Positions 1 through 5,989 of a stretch of DNA of 7,723 nucleotides are shown piece after piece. The stretch is taken from positions 1 through 7,723 of the forward strand of contig DXDC01000001.1 in the NCBI GenBank assembly GCA_019115685.1. The letters are read 5' to 3'. A model generated the notes under the pieces. It was not told where the DNA came from. It searched no databases and saw only the letters and a list, made by a program, of their open reading frames with translations. This stretch comes from Candidatus Agrococcus pullicola. Its GTDB lineage: Bacteria > Actinomycetota > Actinomycetes > Actinomycetales > Microbacteriaceae. Positions within the stretch are counted from its first letter, which is position 1; each line of letters starts with the position of its first letter. The position numbers and the translations under genes were made by a program.

Positions 1-122
1 GAAGGGCCGATGACAACAACGACCTCGCCTTTGTTGACCGACATGTCGATGTGCTTCAGGGCGTGGAAGTCACCGTAGTGCTTGTTGACGTTCTCGACCT
101 CGATAACAGGGATCATGGCCAT
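1..122 (-). CDS. Amino-acid ABC transporter ATP-binding protein (N-terminal fragment)
   Basis: Only the first 40 codons are inside the window; the gene continues past position 1. The visible protein starts MAMIPVIEVENVNKHYGDF and carries the A-loop tyrosine (HYGDFHAL) that stacks on ATP adenine. It ends in VVVVIGPS, the beginning of the Walker A P-loop (GPSGSGKS in the family). The wording closely resembles the GluA/GlnQ/HisP group of polar amino-acid importers, which hydrolyse ATP on the cytoplasmic face to drive glutamate or glutamine uptake. I chose the ATG at 122; a second in-frame ATG at 116 would give MIPVIEV. A GTGGGG stretch just upstream is a weak ribosome binding site that fits 122 better. 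Substrate class is inferred from family resemblance. The binding protein and permeases would be expected further along the minus strand, outside the window. Confidence 0.87.
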   Translation of the reverse strand, partial: MAMIPVIEVENVNKHYGDFHALKHIDMSVNKGEVVVVIGP

Positions 123-324
123 TAGTTAACCCCACTTCCAGACACTGCGGTGTGCTCTCAGAACAATCGTAATCAAATAGTTGTTATGTGGTAGTGCTGC
201 AGTTTTGCAGCTATCGCAACGCAGAAGACACGACAGTGTCACCCTAAACCAGAGCCTCGATGATTACTCGAACCTTAAGCTCTTCTTGAGCTTTTCGTCG
301 GGGCTGCCCTGCGCGATTCAGCCG
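123..324 (-). promoter_or_regulatory. Intergenic regulatory region upstream of the amino-acid ABC transporter gene
   Basis: This 202-bp gap separates the TAXI gene stop from the ABC ATPase start and is clearly more AT-rich around 155-195 than the flanking genes. On the minus strand a TACGAT (171-166) fits the actinobacterial TAnnnT -10 pattern and would give a leader of about 37 nt; no convincing -35 was seen. Several short inverted repeats are present: GACAC/GTGTC (227-231 and 236-240), GCTGCA/TGCAGC (196-201 and 206-211), AACAA/TTGTT (162-166 and 181-185) and ACAC/GTGT (142-145 and 150-153). They could be operators or RNA hairpins, but each is short enough to arise by chance. No coding region was found here. 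Confidence 0.4.
277..293 (-). terminator. Possible weak terminator hairpin after the TAXI gene
   Basis: AAGCTC (277-282) and GAGCTT (288-293) form a 6-bp perfect inverted repeat with a 5-nt loop, 32 nt beyond the TAXI stop codon. On the minus strand no U-tract follows; on the plus strand four T residues (292-295) begin within the right arm, but there is no plus-strand gene to terminate. A second small repeat, GGCTG/CAGCC (302-306 and 319-323), lies between it and the stop. The position suits the end of the three-gene operon, but the stem is weak. Confidence 0.3.
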
Positions 325-1287
325 TTAGTGCCTCGTCTCCCTGTAGTACTCGATCGCACCGGGGTGAAGACCGATCGGATCGGTATAGATCGCCTGCCTT
401 CTGTCGAGCAGCGCGAAGGCCGGCACGAACTGCGCTATTTCTGCTCGTGCATCGAAGATGATGCGCAGGGCGTCCGTGATCAGATCGTCGGGAGCAGCAT
501 CGGACGCGATCAAGAAGTTCGGAACGGTCATGGTCGACGTGGGCTCGTCGTGCCCGTATTCGCCGGCCGGAAAGTCCGAGACACGATAGACGCCGTCGTG
601 CGCCGAATTCACTCGATCAACCAGCTCCGCATCGATGGGCAGCAGTCGAGTCGGCACACCTTCCACCAGGTTTTCAATGCCGGGAGTCGGGAGGCCCCCG
701 ACCCAGAAGAAGCCGTCAATCTCGCCCTGCTCCATCGCTTCGATGGACTCTCCCAGATCCAAGCGGGGATCGTCCATCGATGCTTCATCGACTCCCGCCG
801 CCGTAAGAATCCGCGAAGCGACGACCGCCACTCCCGAGTGCTCGGCACCCAGCGAAACCGAGTGCCCCGCAAGATCCGTGATGTCGCCGATCTCGGAGTC
901 CTCCCGCACGACGACGTGCACGTACTCGTCGTACAGACGGGCGAGTGCCCGAATCGGCAGCGGTTCCTCGAACTCGCCTACACCAGCAACGGCATCGGCC
1001 GCGGCGTCACTCTGCGCGAACCCGAGCAGCGCATCCCCGGCACCGACGCGCAACAGGTTCTCGACGGATCCGTTCGTCTCCGCAACCGAAAAATCGGCAT
1101 CGGATTCAGCGGTGAGCACAGTCGCCATCTGCTCGCCGTACGAGAAATAAACGCCCGTTGCGCTGCCTCCCGCGATCTCGTAGCTGCCCTCGGTGCGGTC
1201 CGGTTCGAAGAGTGAACAGCCGCTCATCGCGCCGAGCGCCACGGCAACAACCGTAAGCGAGGCAATGCGTGACAGCAGCGGCTTCAT
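325..1287 (-). CDS. TAXI-family solute-binding lipoprotein, operon partner of a histidine kinase
   Basis: The 320-residue protein is a full-length TAXI (TRAP-associated extracytoplasmic immunogenic) solute receptor. It has a lipoprotein signal peptide with the lipobox AMSGC and lipidated Cys24, so it should sit on the outer face of the membrane. Family hallmarks are GGSATGVYFSYG (40-51), ETNGSVENLLRV (70-81), FFWVGGLPTPGIENL (193-207) and the C-terminal HPGAIEYYRE (308-317). Its ATG overlaps the kinase stop by 4 bp (ATGA), and AAGGA lies 8 nt upstream, so it is translationally coupled to the kinase. TAXI proteins normally deliver substrate to a fused TRAP permease. No permease gene lies next to it here, since the next gene downstream encodes an ABC ATPase. 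A sensory role is therefore inferred; ligands known for the family include glutamate-like and other small organic acids, but the ligand here cannot be read from sequence. Confidence 0.9.
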   Translation of the reverse strand: MKPLLSRIASLTVVAVALGAMSGCSLFEPDRTEGSYEIAGGSATGVYFSYGEQMATVLTAESDADFSVAETNGSVENLLRVGAGDALLGFAQSDAAADAVAGVGEFEEPLPIRALARLYDEYVHVVVREDSEIGDITDLAGHSVSLGAEHSGVAVVASRILTAAGVDEASMDDPRLDLGESIEAMEQGEIDGFFWVGGLPTPGIENLVEGVPTRLLPIDAELVDRVNSAHDGVYRVSDFPAGEYGHDEPTSTMTVPNFLIASDAAPDDLITDALRIIFDARAEIAQFVPAFALLDRRQAIYTDPIGLHPGAIEYYRETRH

Positions 1288-2660
1288 CGCGATCGTCCTT
1301 CCGACAGCTCGAGTACTACCGTGAGCCCGCCGGTCGCTGCAGCGGTCAGGCGAAGCCGGCCGCCCACCGATTCCAGGAGATCGTTGGCGATTGCGAGGCC
1401 GAGGCCGGAACCGGGCACGTTCTGGCTCTTGGGACTGCGCCAGAACCGTTCGAGCGCCGATTCCATCTCCTCATCGGTCAAGCCGGGGCCCTGATCGGTG
1501 ACCTTTATGCGACCGCCCTCGCCCGATGGTTCGGTCACGATCTTGATCTTCGATCTCTGCGGCGAGAACTTCACCGCGTTGTCGATGACGGCATCGAGCG
1601 CGCTCTCCACCGTCGTCTTGTCGGTAACCGCGTACGTGGCCTTGACGCCCCGCAGATCAAACGTGATCGACAGACCGCCTGCGGCATCTCTCCAGGCTCT
1701 CACGCGCTCTCGCACCAGCGACGCGATGTTCACCCTAGCCAGATCGACGTCACTATTGCCGCGCTTCGCGAGACTCAGCATGGTATCCAGCGTCTGGGTG
1801 ATCCTTCGTCCCTCTTCGCGTGTCTCTTCCACGTCGGCATCCCATTCGCTGCCGAGGCCGGTTGCAAGGTATTCGACTCGAAGCAGCAGCGCGTTGAGCG
1901 GGTTGCGCAGTTCGTGCGACGCATTCAGCGCGAACTCCTGCTGCCTGTGCACCGTGCGCTCGACTTCACCCGCCATCTGGTTGAACACTTCGATCATGCG
2001 ACGCAACTCCGGAGGACCCGTATCGTCCGCGATGCGTGCCTCCATGTGGCCGCTTTCGATCTCCGCCATTGCCCTGTTCACCCGTCGCAGCGGCTGCAAC
2101 ACCCAGTTCGCCAACCGGAATACCACGACTGCGCCGGCAGCGATCGCCACGAGCGAGACAACCGCGAGCATCGCCCACTGGCGCAGTATCTCCGCACGTG
2201 GTTCGCTCGTGCTGGCCACCATCACGACCGCGCCGATAACGTCATTGTCGTCGAAGATCGGCTCGACGACAACAGCATCCTCGAACGACCACGGCAGCGC
2301 CGATGGCGGAACGTCTCCTCTGTGCCCCGACAGCGCGAGCTGTATCTGCGCGACTGTGTCGTCATCGACACCGGTGGGGTCGAAGCCGGTCGAAGCCCAC
2401 GGCTCCCCAGACCTCCCGACGACGAGGATCCCGGTCCCGTAAAGCTCGCTGTGCCGCCGCATTTCAGCCTCCACAACCGTCGGGTTGCCCGATGCGAGTG
2501 CCACGCGCGCGCTGCTGACGAAATAGCCGGCATCCGCGAGCTGCTGCGAGTAGAACTGCTGCTGAACACCCCGCGCGACGCTCGAAGCGTACGCTGCGCC
2601 CAGCATGAGCAGAACAACGATCATGGGGACGAGGAAGACGACGATGAGTCTGCTACGCAC
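1284..2660 (-). CDS. Two-component sensor histidine kinase (HAMP, HisKA, HATPase)
   Basis: The 458-residue protein autophosphorylates on histidine and should pass phosphate to the regulator encoded just before it. The layout is TM1 (about 5-25), an extracytoplasmic domain (26-160), TM2 (about 162-183), HAMP (about 184-236), a dimerisation/phosphoacceptor helix with SHELRNPLNAL and phosphorylatable His249, then an HATPase domain. ATP-binding boxes are N (IDNAVKFSP, Asn361), G1 (DQGPGL, 389-394), F (LERFWR, 403-408) and G2 (GSGLGL, 417-422), all intact. The H box has Asn where most kinases have Thr (LRNPL for LRTPL), a known variant. The outer domain contains GILVVGRSGEPWASTGF and AVVVEPIFDDNDVIGAVVMV, which suggests a PAS-like (PDC/Cache) fold; this is an inference. 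Translation starts at GTG 2660, 3 nt after the regulator stop, with AGGG about 9 nt upstream. The gene ends by overlapping the TAXI start. Confidence 0.93.
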   Translation of the reverse strand: MRSRLIVVFLVPMIVVLLMLGAAYASSVARGVQQQFYSQQLADAGYFVSSARVALASGNPTVVEAEMRRHSELYGTGILVVGRSGEPWASTGFDPTGVDDDTVAQIQLALSGHRGDVPPSALPWSFEDAVVVEPIFDDNDVIGAVVMVASTSEPRAEILRQWAMLAVVSLVAIAAGAVVVFRLANWVLQPLRRVNRAMAEIESGHMEARIADDTGPPELRRMIEVFNQMAGEVERTVHRQQEFALNASHELRNPLNALLLRVEYLATGLGSEWDADVEETREEGRRITQTLDTMLSLAKRGNSDVDLARVNIASLVRERVRAWRDAAGGLSITFDLRGVKATYAVTDKTTVESALDAVIDNAVKFSPQRSKIKIVTEPSGEGGRIKVTDQGPGLTDEEMESALERFWRSPKSQNVPGSGLGLAIANDLLESVGGRLRLTAAATGGLTVVLELSEGRSR

Positions 2661-2663
2661 CCG

Positions 2664-3335
2664 TCACAGCCCTGACAGCCGGTAACCGACTCCGCGCACC
2701 GTTTCGATGAACGGCTCCTTGTCGATCTTTCGCCGAACGGACGCGATGTGCACCTCGAGCGACCGGCTGAATCCATGCCAGTCGGTGTTCCACACTTCGC
2801 GGATGATGCGCTCACGAGGAACCGCTACGCCCGGATACCGCGCCAGCAGCGCCACGATGTCGAACTCCTTTCGCGTGAGCTCCACCCGCTGTTCATCGAC
2901 CGTGACCTCCCGGCCAACGAAATCGATCTGCACCCCCAACTCGTCGCTGTTCCAGGACTCCGACAGCCAAGGTTGCAGCGACTGGGACCTTCTCGTGATC
3001 GCCTCGATGCGAGCAACAAGCTCGCGAACATCGTACGGTTTCACGATGAAGTCATCGGCACCCGCTCGGAGCCCCTTGATCCGCTCCTGTACCCGGCTGC
3101 GGGCGGTCACGATGATGATCGGCACATCCGTCTGATTGCGGATTCGGCGGCATAGATCGACACCATCGATATCCGGAAGCCCTAAATCCAGCAGTACGAC
3201 CTCGGTGTCCGCGCCGAGCGCCTCCAGCGCCGAGTCACCGTCGGGTGCGCGAACGGGTGAATAGCCGGCCTTCGTCAGATATGCGGCCAGCGCCCCGGAT
3301 ACCCGGTGATCGTCTTCGATGATGAGCGTCTTCAT
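2664..3335 (-). CDS. OmpR/PhoB-family response regulator
   Basis: The 223-residue DNA-binding regulator is the partner of the kinase that follows 3 nt downstream. The receiver domain (1-115) has the acidic pocket E7-D8-D9, phosphoacceptor Asp50 (LLDLGLPDIDG), switch Thr77 (IIVTARS) and Lys99 (FIVKPYD). The winged-helix output domain (about 125-223) shows RVELTRKEFDIVALL, SLEVHIASVRRKI and the terminal ETVRGVGYRL, all typical of the Trans_reg_C family. I placed the start at ATG 3335 (MKTLIIEDD), the canonical receiver beginning. The open frame runs on to 3461, but that extension would cross the terminator hairpin and the end of the preceding gene. ATG 3344 (MQAMKTL) is an alternative. There is no good Shine-Dalgarno, but a TAGAAT lies exactly 7 nt before the ATG, which suggests a leaderless mRNA. 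Target genes are unknown; autoregulation of the operon is plausible. Confidence 0.94.
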   Translation of the reverse strand: MKTLIIEDDHRVSGALAAYLTKAGYSPVRAPDGDSALEALGADTEVVLLDLGLPDIDGVDLCRRIRNQTDVPIIIVTARSRVQERIKGLRAGADDFIVKPYDVRELVARIEAITRRSQSLQPWLSESWNSDELGVQIDFVGREVTVDEQRVELTRKEFDIVALLARYPGVAVPRERIIREVWNTDWHGFSRSLEVHIASVRRKIDKEPFIETVRGVGYRLSGL

Positions 3336-3348
3336 CGCCTGCATTCTA
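3335..3348 (-). promoter_or_regulatory. Probable -10 element for a leaderless two-component operon transcript
   Basis: Minus-strand TAGAAT (3348-3343) matches the TATAAT consensus at five of six positions. The seven bases that follow lead directly to the A of the regulator ATG at 3335, which is the spacing expected when transcription starts on the first base of the start codon. Leaderless genes are common in actinobacteria. No clear -35 was found at 16-18 bp, where the sequence is occupied by the terminator hairpin. Confidence 0.5.
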
Positions 3349-3353
3349 TCCGT

Positions 3354-3389
3354 AGTGGCCCGCTCCCCTCGGTCAGGGAGCGGGCCACT
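3354..3389 (-). terminator. Strong GC-rich terminator hairpin after the carboxypeptidase gene
   Basis: A perfect 14-bp inverted repeat (arms 3354-3367 and 3376-3389, first arm AGTGGCCCGCTCCC) encloses an 8-nt loop, starting 20 nt past the carboxypeptidase stop. No U-tract follows on the minus strand, so it is of the U-less type often predicted in high-GC actinobacteria. Its far end is only 5 nt from the -10 element of the next operon, so terminator and promoter are packed together. Confidence 0.8.
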
Positions 3390-3408
3390 TGTCGAGTTCT
3401 GGCCGACG

Positions 3409-5838
3409 CTAGCGGACGTCGCCCTGCTCGGTGCTGCGCTTCCGTGCGATAACCGTCGCACCGGCCATCAGCAGCAGAAGAGCGGCAAACGCGAGGAACG
3501 GCGTCGATGCGCTACCGGTTTCGGGCAGTTCGCCGGTTCCGCCGGTGTCGCCCTCGTCACCCGGATCTTCATCGCCTGGCTCGTCCGACCCATCCTCTTC
3601 GACGGTGACCGGCCCTACCTCGTCAGAGGCCGCAGAAGCACCTTCGTAGCGGTTCTGCTCTGCGGTCACGATGACGGAGAACATCTGCCCCTCGTGCGAC
3701 TCGGTGAGCTCGAACGTCGAACCCGTCGCGCCTTCCACCGGCTCACCGTCCGCAAGCCACTGGTAGCTCAGCTCCACGTCTTCGGGGTTCCAGGTTCCCG
3801 CGTCCGCTGCGAGTGTCTGGCCTGCCTCGGTGTCGCCTGCGATCGTCGGTGCAGCGACGTTCTCGATGACCCCGAGCGGGCAATCCGCGGCGTCGTAGAC
3901 GGCGGTTCCTTCGACCAGATTGCTGCGGGCACCCGCATCAAGGATGAAGGGAACGACGGTCATCATGGGCTGGGCCATGGACACGTGGACTTCGCCGTCA
4001 CCGGTGTGTACCTGCACACCGTAGAGATCGAACACGTGCTCGGCTTCAGCGGCCTGCTCCGGCGTCAGAACGTAGGCGCAGGGGGCCGGATCGAGGGTGT
4101 TCTCCTCCAGCGGCGGGTCGTTGTCGGCGCCGAACAGGTGGAAGGGCTCCTGGTTCTCTCCGTCTGCATCCCTGTTGATCGGGGCATCGTTCGTCACCTG
4201 CTCGATGCGATCGGCGTTCTCGCGCTGGAATCTGAGCACGGCGTCCATCGCCGCCATCTGGTACTCGACACGCTCTGTGCCGACGCGAAGGCCCGGAGTT
4301 TCGATCAGTACCGCGGCGCTGTGACGGAGGCCGAACATGTTGCGCGCGATGCCTTCGTTTTCGTCGCCCGCGCCACCCGGGTCCTCTCCTCCGTAGACGG
4401 CTGTCGAGATACCGGCGGCTTCGAGATCCGCGAAGATGTACTCCTCGACCATCTCCGTTGAGAGTTCACGCAGTGTCGGATCTATCGCCAGGTTGCGCGG
4501 CCAGAGTGCATCGAGGTCGGCACCGGTCAGCGTCGTCGGCTTCTCGTGCGCATCCACGATGACGTCCGGATTCATATCACGGATCACCTGCGCCATGGTC
4601 TGTGCCTCGACGCTCGTTAGCTCAAGGTGGTCACGGTTCATGTCGAGTCCGCTCGCGAGCTGACGAGTGTTCGCGATGCGCCCGTCGGGGTTCATCGTCG
4701 GAATCACCATGATGGTCGTATCGGCGAGTTGCTCCAGGAGTTCCGGCTCTTCCGTCAGCGCGAGGTCGCGGATCAGTTGCAGCGTCATCTCCTGCCCCGC
4801 GGGCTCATTCCCGTGCTGTGTACCGATCACCAGGATGCTTCGGCCCTCCGCGATTTCCTCATCGCTCGGAGGAGCCGGGTTCCCGATCCTCACGAGGTTG
4901 ATAGGGAGACCGTTCGCGCTCGAAGCGATCTCGGAAACCCGAACGCGGTCGGAGGCGCCGTCGACGGCTGCGAGGAAGTCGAGTTCCTCCGCGTGGGTTG
5001 TCCAGCTCTCGCCGTCACGATTCTCGAATCCAGTGAGCAACGGATCGTAGTCGGGCTCTGGAATCAATTCGGATCCGGCTCGCGGAGCCTCCTCTCCATC
5101 AACGCCGACCGAGAAGTACGCGGTCTCGGATTCTCCTCCCTCGTGGGCGTTGAACACACCAACACGACCGAGATTCAGCTCGCCATCGTCCAGCCCCGTA
5201 GCCTCGACCTGCCACTCGAGCGGCTCATCCTGGCCGTACGTCCAGAATTTACCAAGCAGCGTATCGCCCTGCTGGCGCAGCACAGCGTTGTACCAAACGC
5301 CGCCTTCGAAGCCGTGCAGGTCGTGATCGGTACCGATCTGGTTCCACTCGCCCTCTTCATACTGATTCAGCCTCAGCGTTGTTCCATTGACATCGAGGTA
5401 GAAGCCGTTCTCGCTCCCGGCCTCGCCATCGAGGTGCAGACCGAGCCCGAAACGCGTTGTCGGACCGAGTTCTCCGGGCACGCGCATGACCGCGTGCACT
5501 TCCACGTCGCCCTCCACGACACCCGCGTCACCGGGCTCGTCGAACGTCAACGCACGACGAAGGTTCTCGTCGTCTCCGTACTCGATAACGTGACGGAGTG
5601 CAGTGGGAGCCTCCCCGACCGTGCTCCAATCACCCTCATTCCAGAGTGACGACCAGCCGTCCGGGGCGCCCTCAGCCGGCCCGGCGAATTCGGCTTCGAA
5701 TTGATTGTCATTGAGATCGTTCGCGAGCGACGGGGATGCTCCCACCGCTGACCACACAACCGCGAGACTGCCAAGAAAAGCAACTGCCATCGTGATCGGT
5801 TTACGACTCTTCGGTCTTGCCCGAAGCGACTGAGACAT
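3409..5838 (-). CDS. Secreted LPXTG-anchored M14-family zinc carboxypeptidase
   Basis: The predicted 809-residue precursor is exported and attached to the cell wall, where it should cleave C-terminal residues from peptides or peptidoglycan stems. Signal peptide: basic n-region (RARPKSRK), hydrophobic core about 17-33, likely cleavage after SLA (residue 39). Residues about 45-247 look like a concanavalin/LamG-type beta sandwich. The M14 domain (about 280-545) has zinc ligands His342 and Glu345 (QHGNEPAG) and His431 (DAHEKP), substrate-binding Asn401-Arg402 (DMNRDH) and catalytic Glu513 (LIETPG). A region with the mature protein's only two cysteines (587 and 653), which may form a disulfide, comes next. 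It is followed by an Ig-like repeat (about 663-747, with LSYQWLADGEPVEG), an acidic Gly/Asp/Glu linker, LPETG (771-775), a membrane helix and an RKR tail: a complete sortase signal. I chose ATG 5838 over ATG 5883 because GGAGGGAG precedes it and the signal peptide begins normally. Substrate is unknown. Confidence 0.92.
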   Translation of the reverse strand: MSQSLRARPKSRKPITMAVAFLGSLAVVWSAVGASPSLANDLNDNQFEAEFAGPAEGAPDGWSSLWNEGDWSTVGEAPTALRHVIEYGDDENLRRALTFDEPGDAGVVEGDVEVHAVMRVPGELGPTTRFGLGLHLDGEAGSENGFYLDVNGTTLRLNQYEEGEWNQIGTDHDLHGFEGGVWYNAVLRQQGDTLLGKFWTYGQDEPLEWQVEATGLDDGELNLGRVGVFNAHEGGESETAYFSVGVDGEEAPRAGSELIPEPDYDPLLTGFENRDGESWTTHAEELDFLAAVDGASDRVRVSEIASSANGLPINLVRIGNPAPPSDEEIAEGRSILVIGTQHGNEPAGQEMTLQLIRDLALTEEPELLEQLADTTIMVIPTMNPDGRIANTRQLASGLDMNRDHLELTSVEAQTMAQVIRDMNPDVIVDAHEKPTTLTGADLDALWPRNLAIDPTLRELSTEMVEEYIFADLEAAGISTAVYGGEDPGGAGDENEGIARNMFGLRHSAAVLIETPGLRVGTERVEYQMAAMDAVLRFQRENADRIEQVTNDAPINRDADGENQEPFHLFGADNDPPLEENTLDPAPCAYVLTPEQAAEAEHVFDLYGVQVHTGDGEVHVSMAQPMMTVVPFILDAGARSNLVEGTAVYDAADCPLGVIENVAAPTIAGDTEAGQTLAADAGTWNPEDVELSYQWLADGEPVEGATGSTFELTESHEGQMFSVIVTAEQNRYEGASAASDEVGPVTVEEDGSDEPGDEDPGDEGDTGGTGELPETGSASTPFLAFAALLLLMAGATVIARKRSTEQGDVR

Positions 5839-5849
5839 ACGAATTCTGG

Positions 5850-5857
5850 CTCCCTCC
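5850..5857 (-). promoter_or_regulatory. Ribosome binding site that decides the carboxypeptidase start
   Basis: Minus-strand GGAGGGAG (5857-5850) is a strong anti-16S match 11 nt before ATG 5838, slightly longer than ideal spacing. The upstream candidate ATG at 5883 has only a weak AGG, so the shorter protein is preferred. Confidence 0.65.
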
Positions 5858-5916
5858 GGCAGCGCGTACACACTGCTGCGCATACGTTCTGCCTGTTCGA
5901 CATTGAACGGTGAATG

Positions 5917-5953
5917 TTTAGCCAGCCTAAAGTTCTTGTCGATCTCGGCTCAA
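5917..5953 (-). promoter_or_regulatory. Candidate promoter and operator-like repeat for the carboxypeptidase gene
   Basis: On the minus strand TTGAGC (5953-5948) and TAGGCT (5929-5924) are separated by 18 bp, an acceptable actinobacterial -35/-10 pair (TTGACA and TAnnnT consensus). The -10 lies in an inverted repeat, TTTAG (5917-5921) and CTAAA (5927-5931), that could bind a dimeric repressor; it vaguely recalls half of a DtxR/IdeR iron box but does not match the full site. The predicted start near 5917 would leave a leader of about 80 nt before ATG 5838. Confidence 0.35.
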
Positions 5954-5965
5954 GTGTCTTGAGCC
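5947..5965 (-). terminator. Hairpin between the RNA methyltransferase and carboxypeptidase genes
   Basis: GGCTCAAG (5947-5954) and CTTGAGCC (5958-5965) form a perfect 8-bp stem with a 3-nt loop, beginning 24 nt after the methyltransferase stop codon. No U-tract follows on the minus strand. The location fits a terminator of the infC-rpmI-rplT operon, and the stem contains the candidate -35 of the next gene. A further TTGAGC at 5970-5975 repeats the arm 11 bp away on the plus strand, so an operator is an alternative reading. Confidence 0.5.
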
Positions 5966-5989
5966 AGAATTGAGCAGGCGAGAGCCCCG

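Noticed and set aside
277..297. Plus-strand terminator with T-run
   Set aside because: The hairpin plus TTTT looks right on the plus strand, but no plus-strand gene lies upstream.
181..1215. Long plus-strand open frame over the TAXI gene
   Set aside because: It is antisense to a gene with clear family motifs, has no recognisable domains and an Arg/His-rich composition typical of high-GC shadows.
1269..2675. 468-codon plus-strand open frame
   Set aside because: It covers the histidine kinase in antisense; the kinase boxes on the minus strand leave no doubt which strand is coding.
3336..3461. N-terminal extension of the response regulator
   Set aside because: It would translate through the terminator hairpin and the end of the peptidase gene; receiver domains begin at MKTLIIEDD.
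3319..5649. Plus-strand frames antisense to the carboxypeptidase
   Set aside because: They have no domain signature or ribosome binding site, and the opposite strand encodes a complete secreted enzyme.
5839..5883. Upstream ATG start for the carboxypeptidase
   Set aside because: It adds 15 residues before a normal signal peptide and has only a weak ribosome binding site, whereas ATG 5838 has GGAGGGAG.
5917..5931. DtxR/IdeR iron box
   Set aside because: Only the TTAGG half resembles the 19-bp consensus; the other half is out of register, so iron control is not supported.
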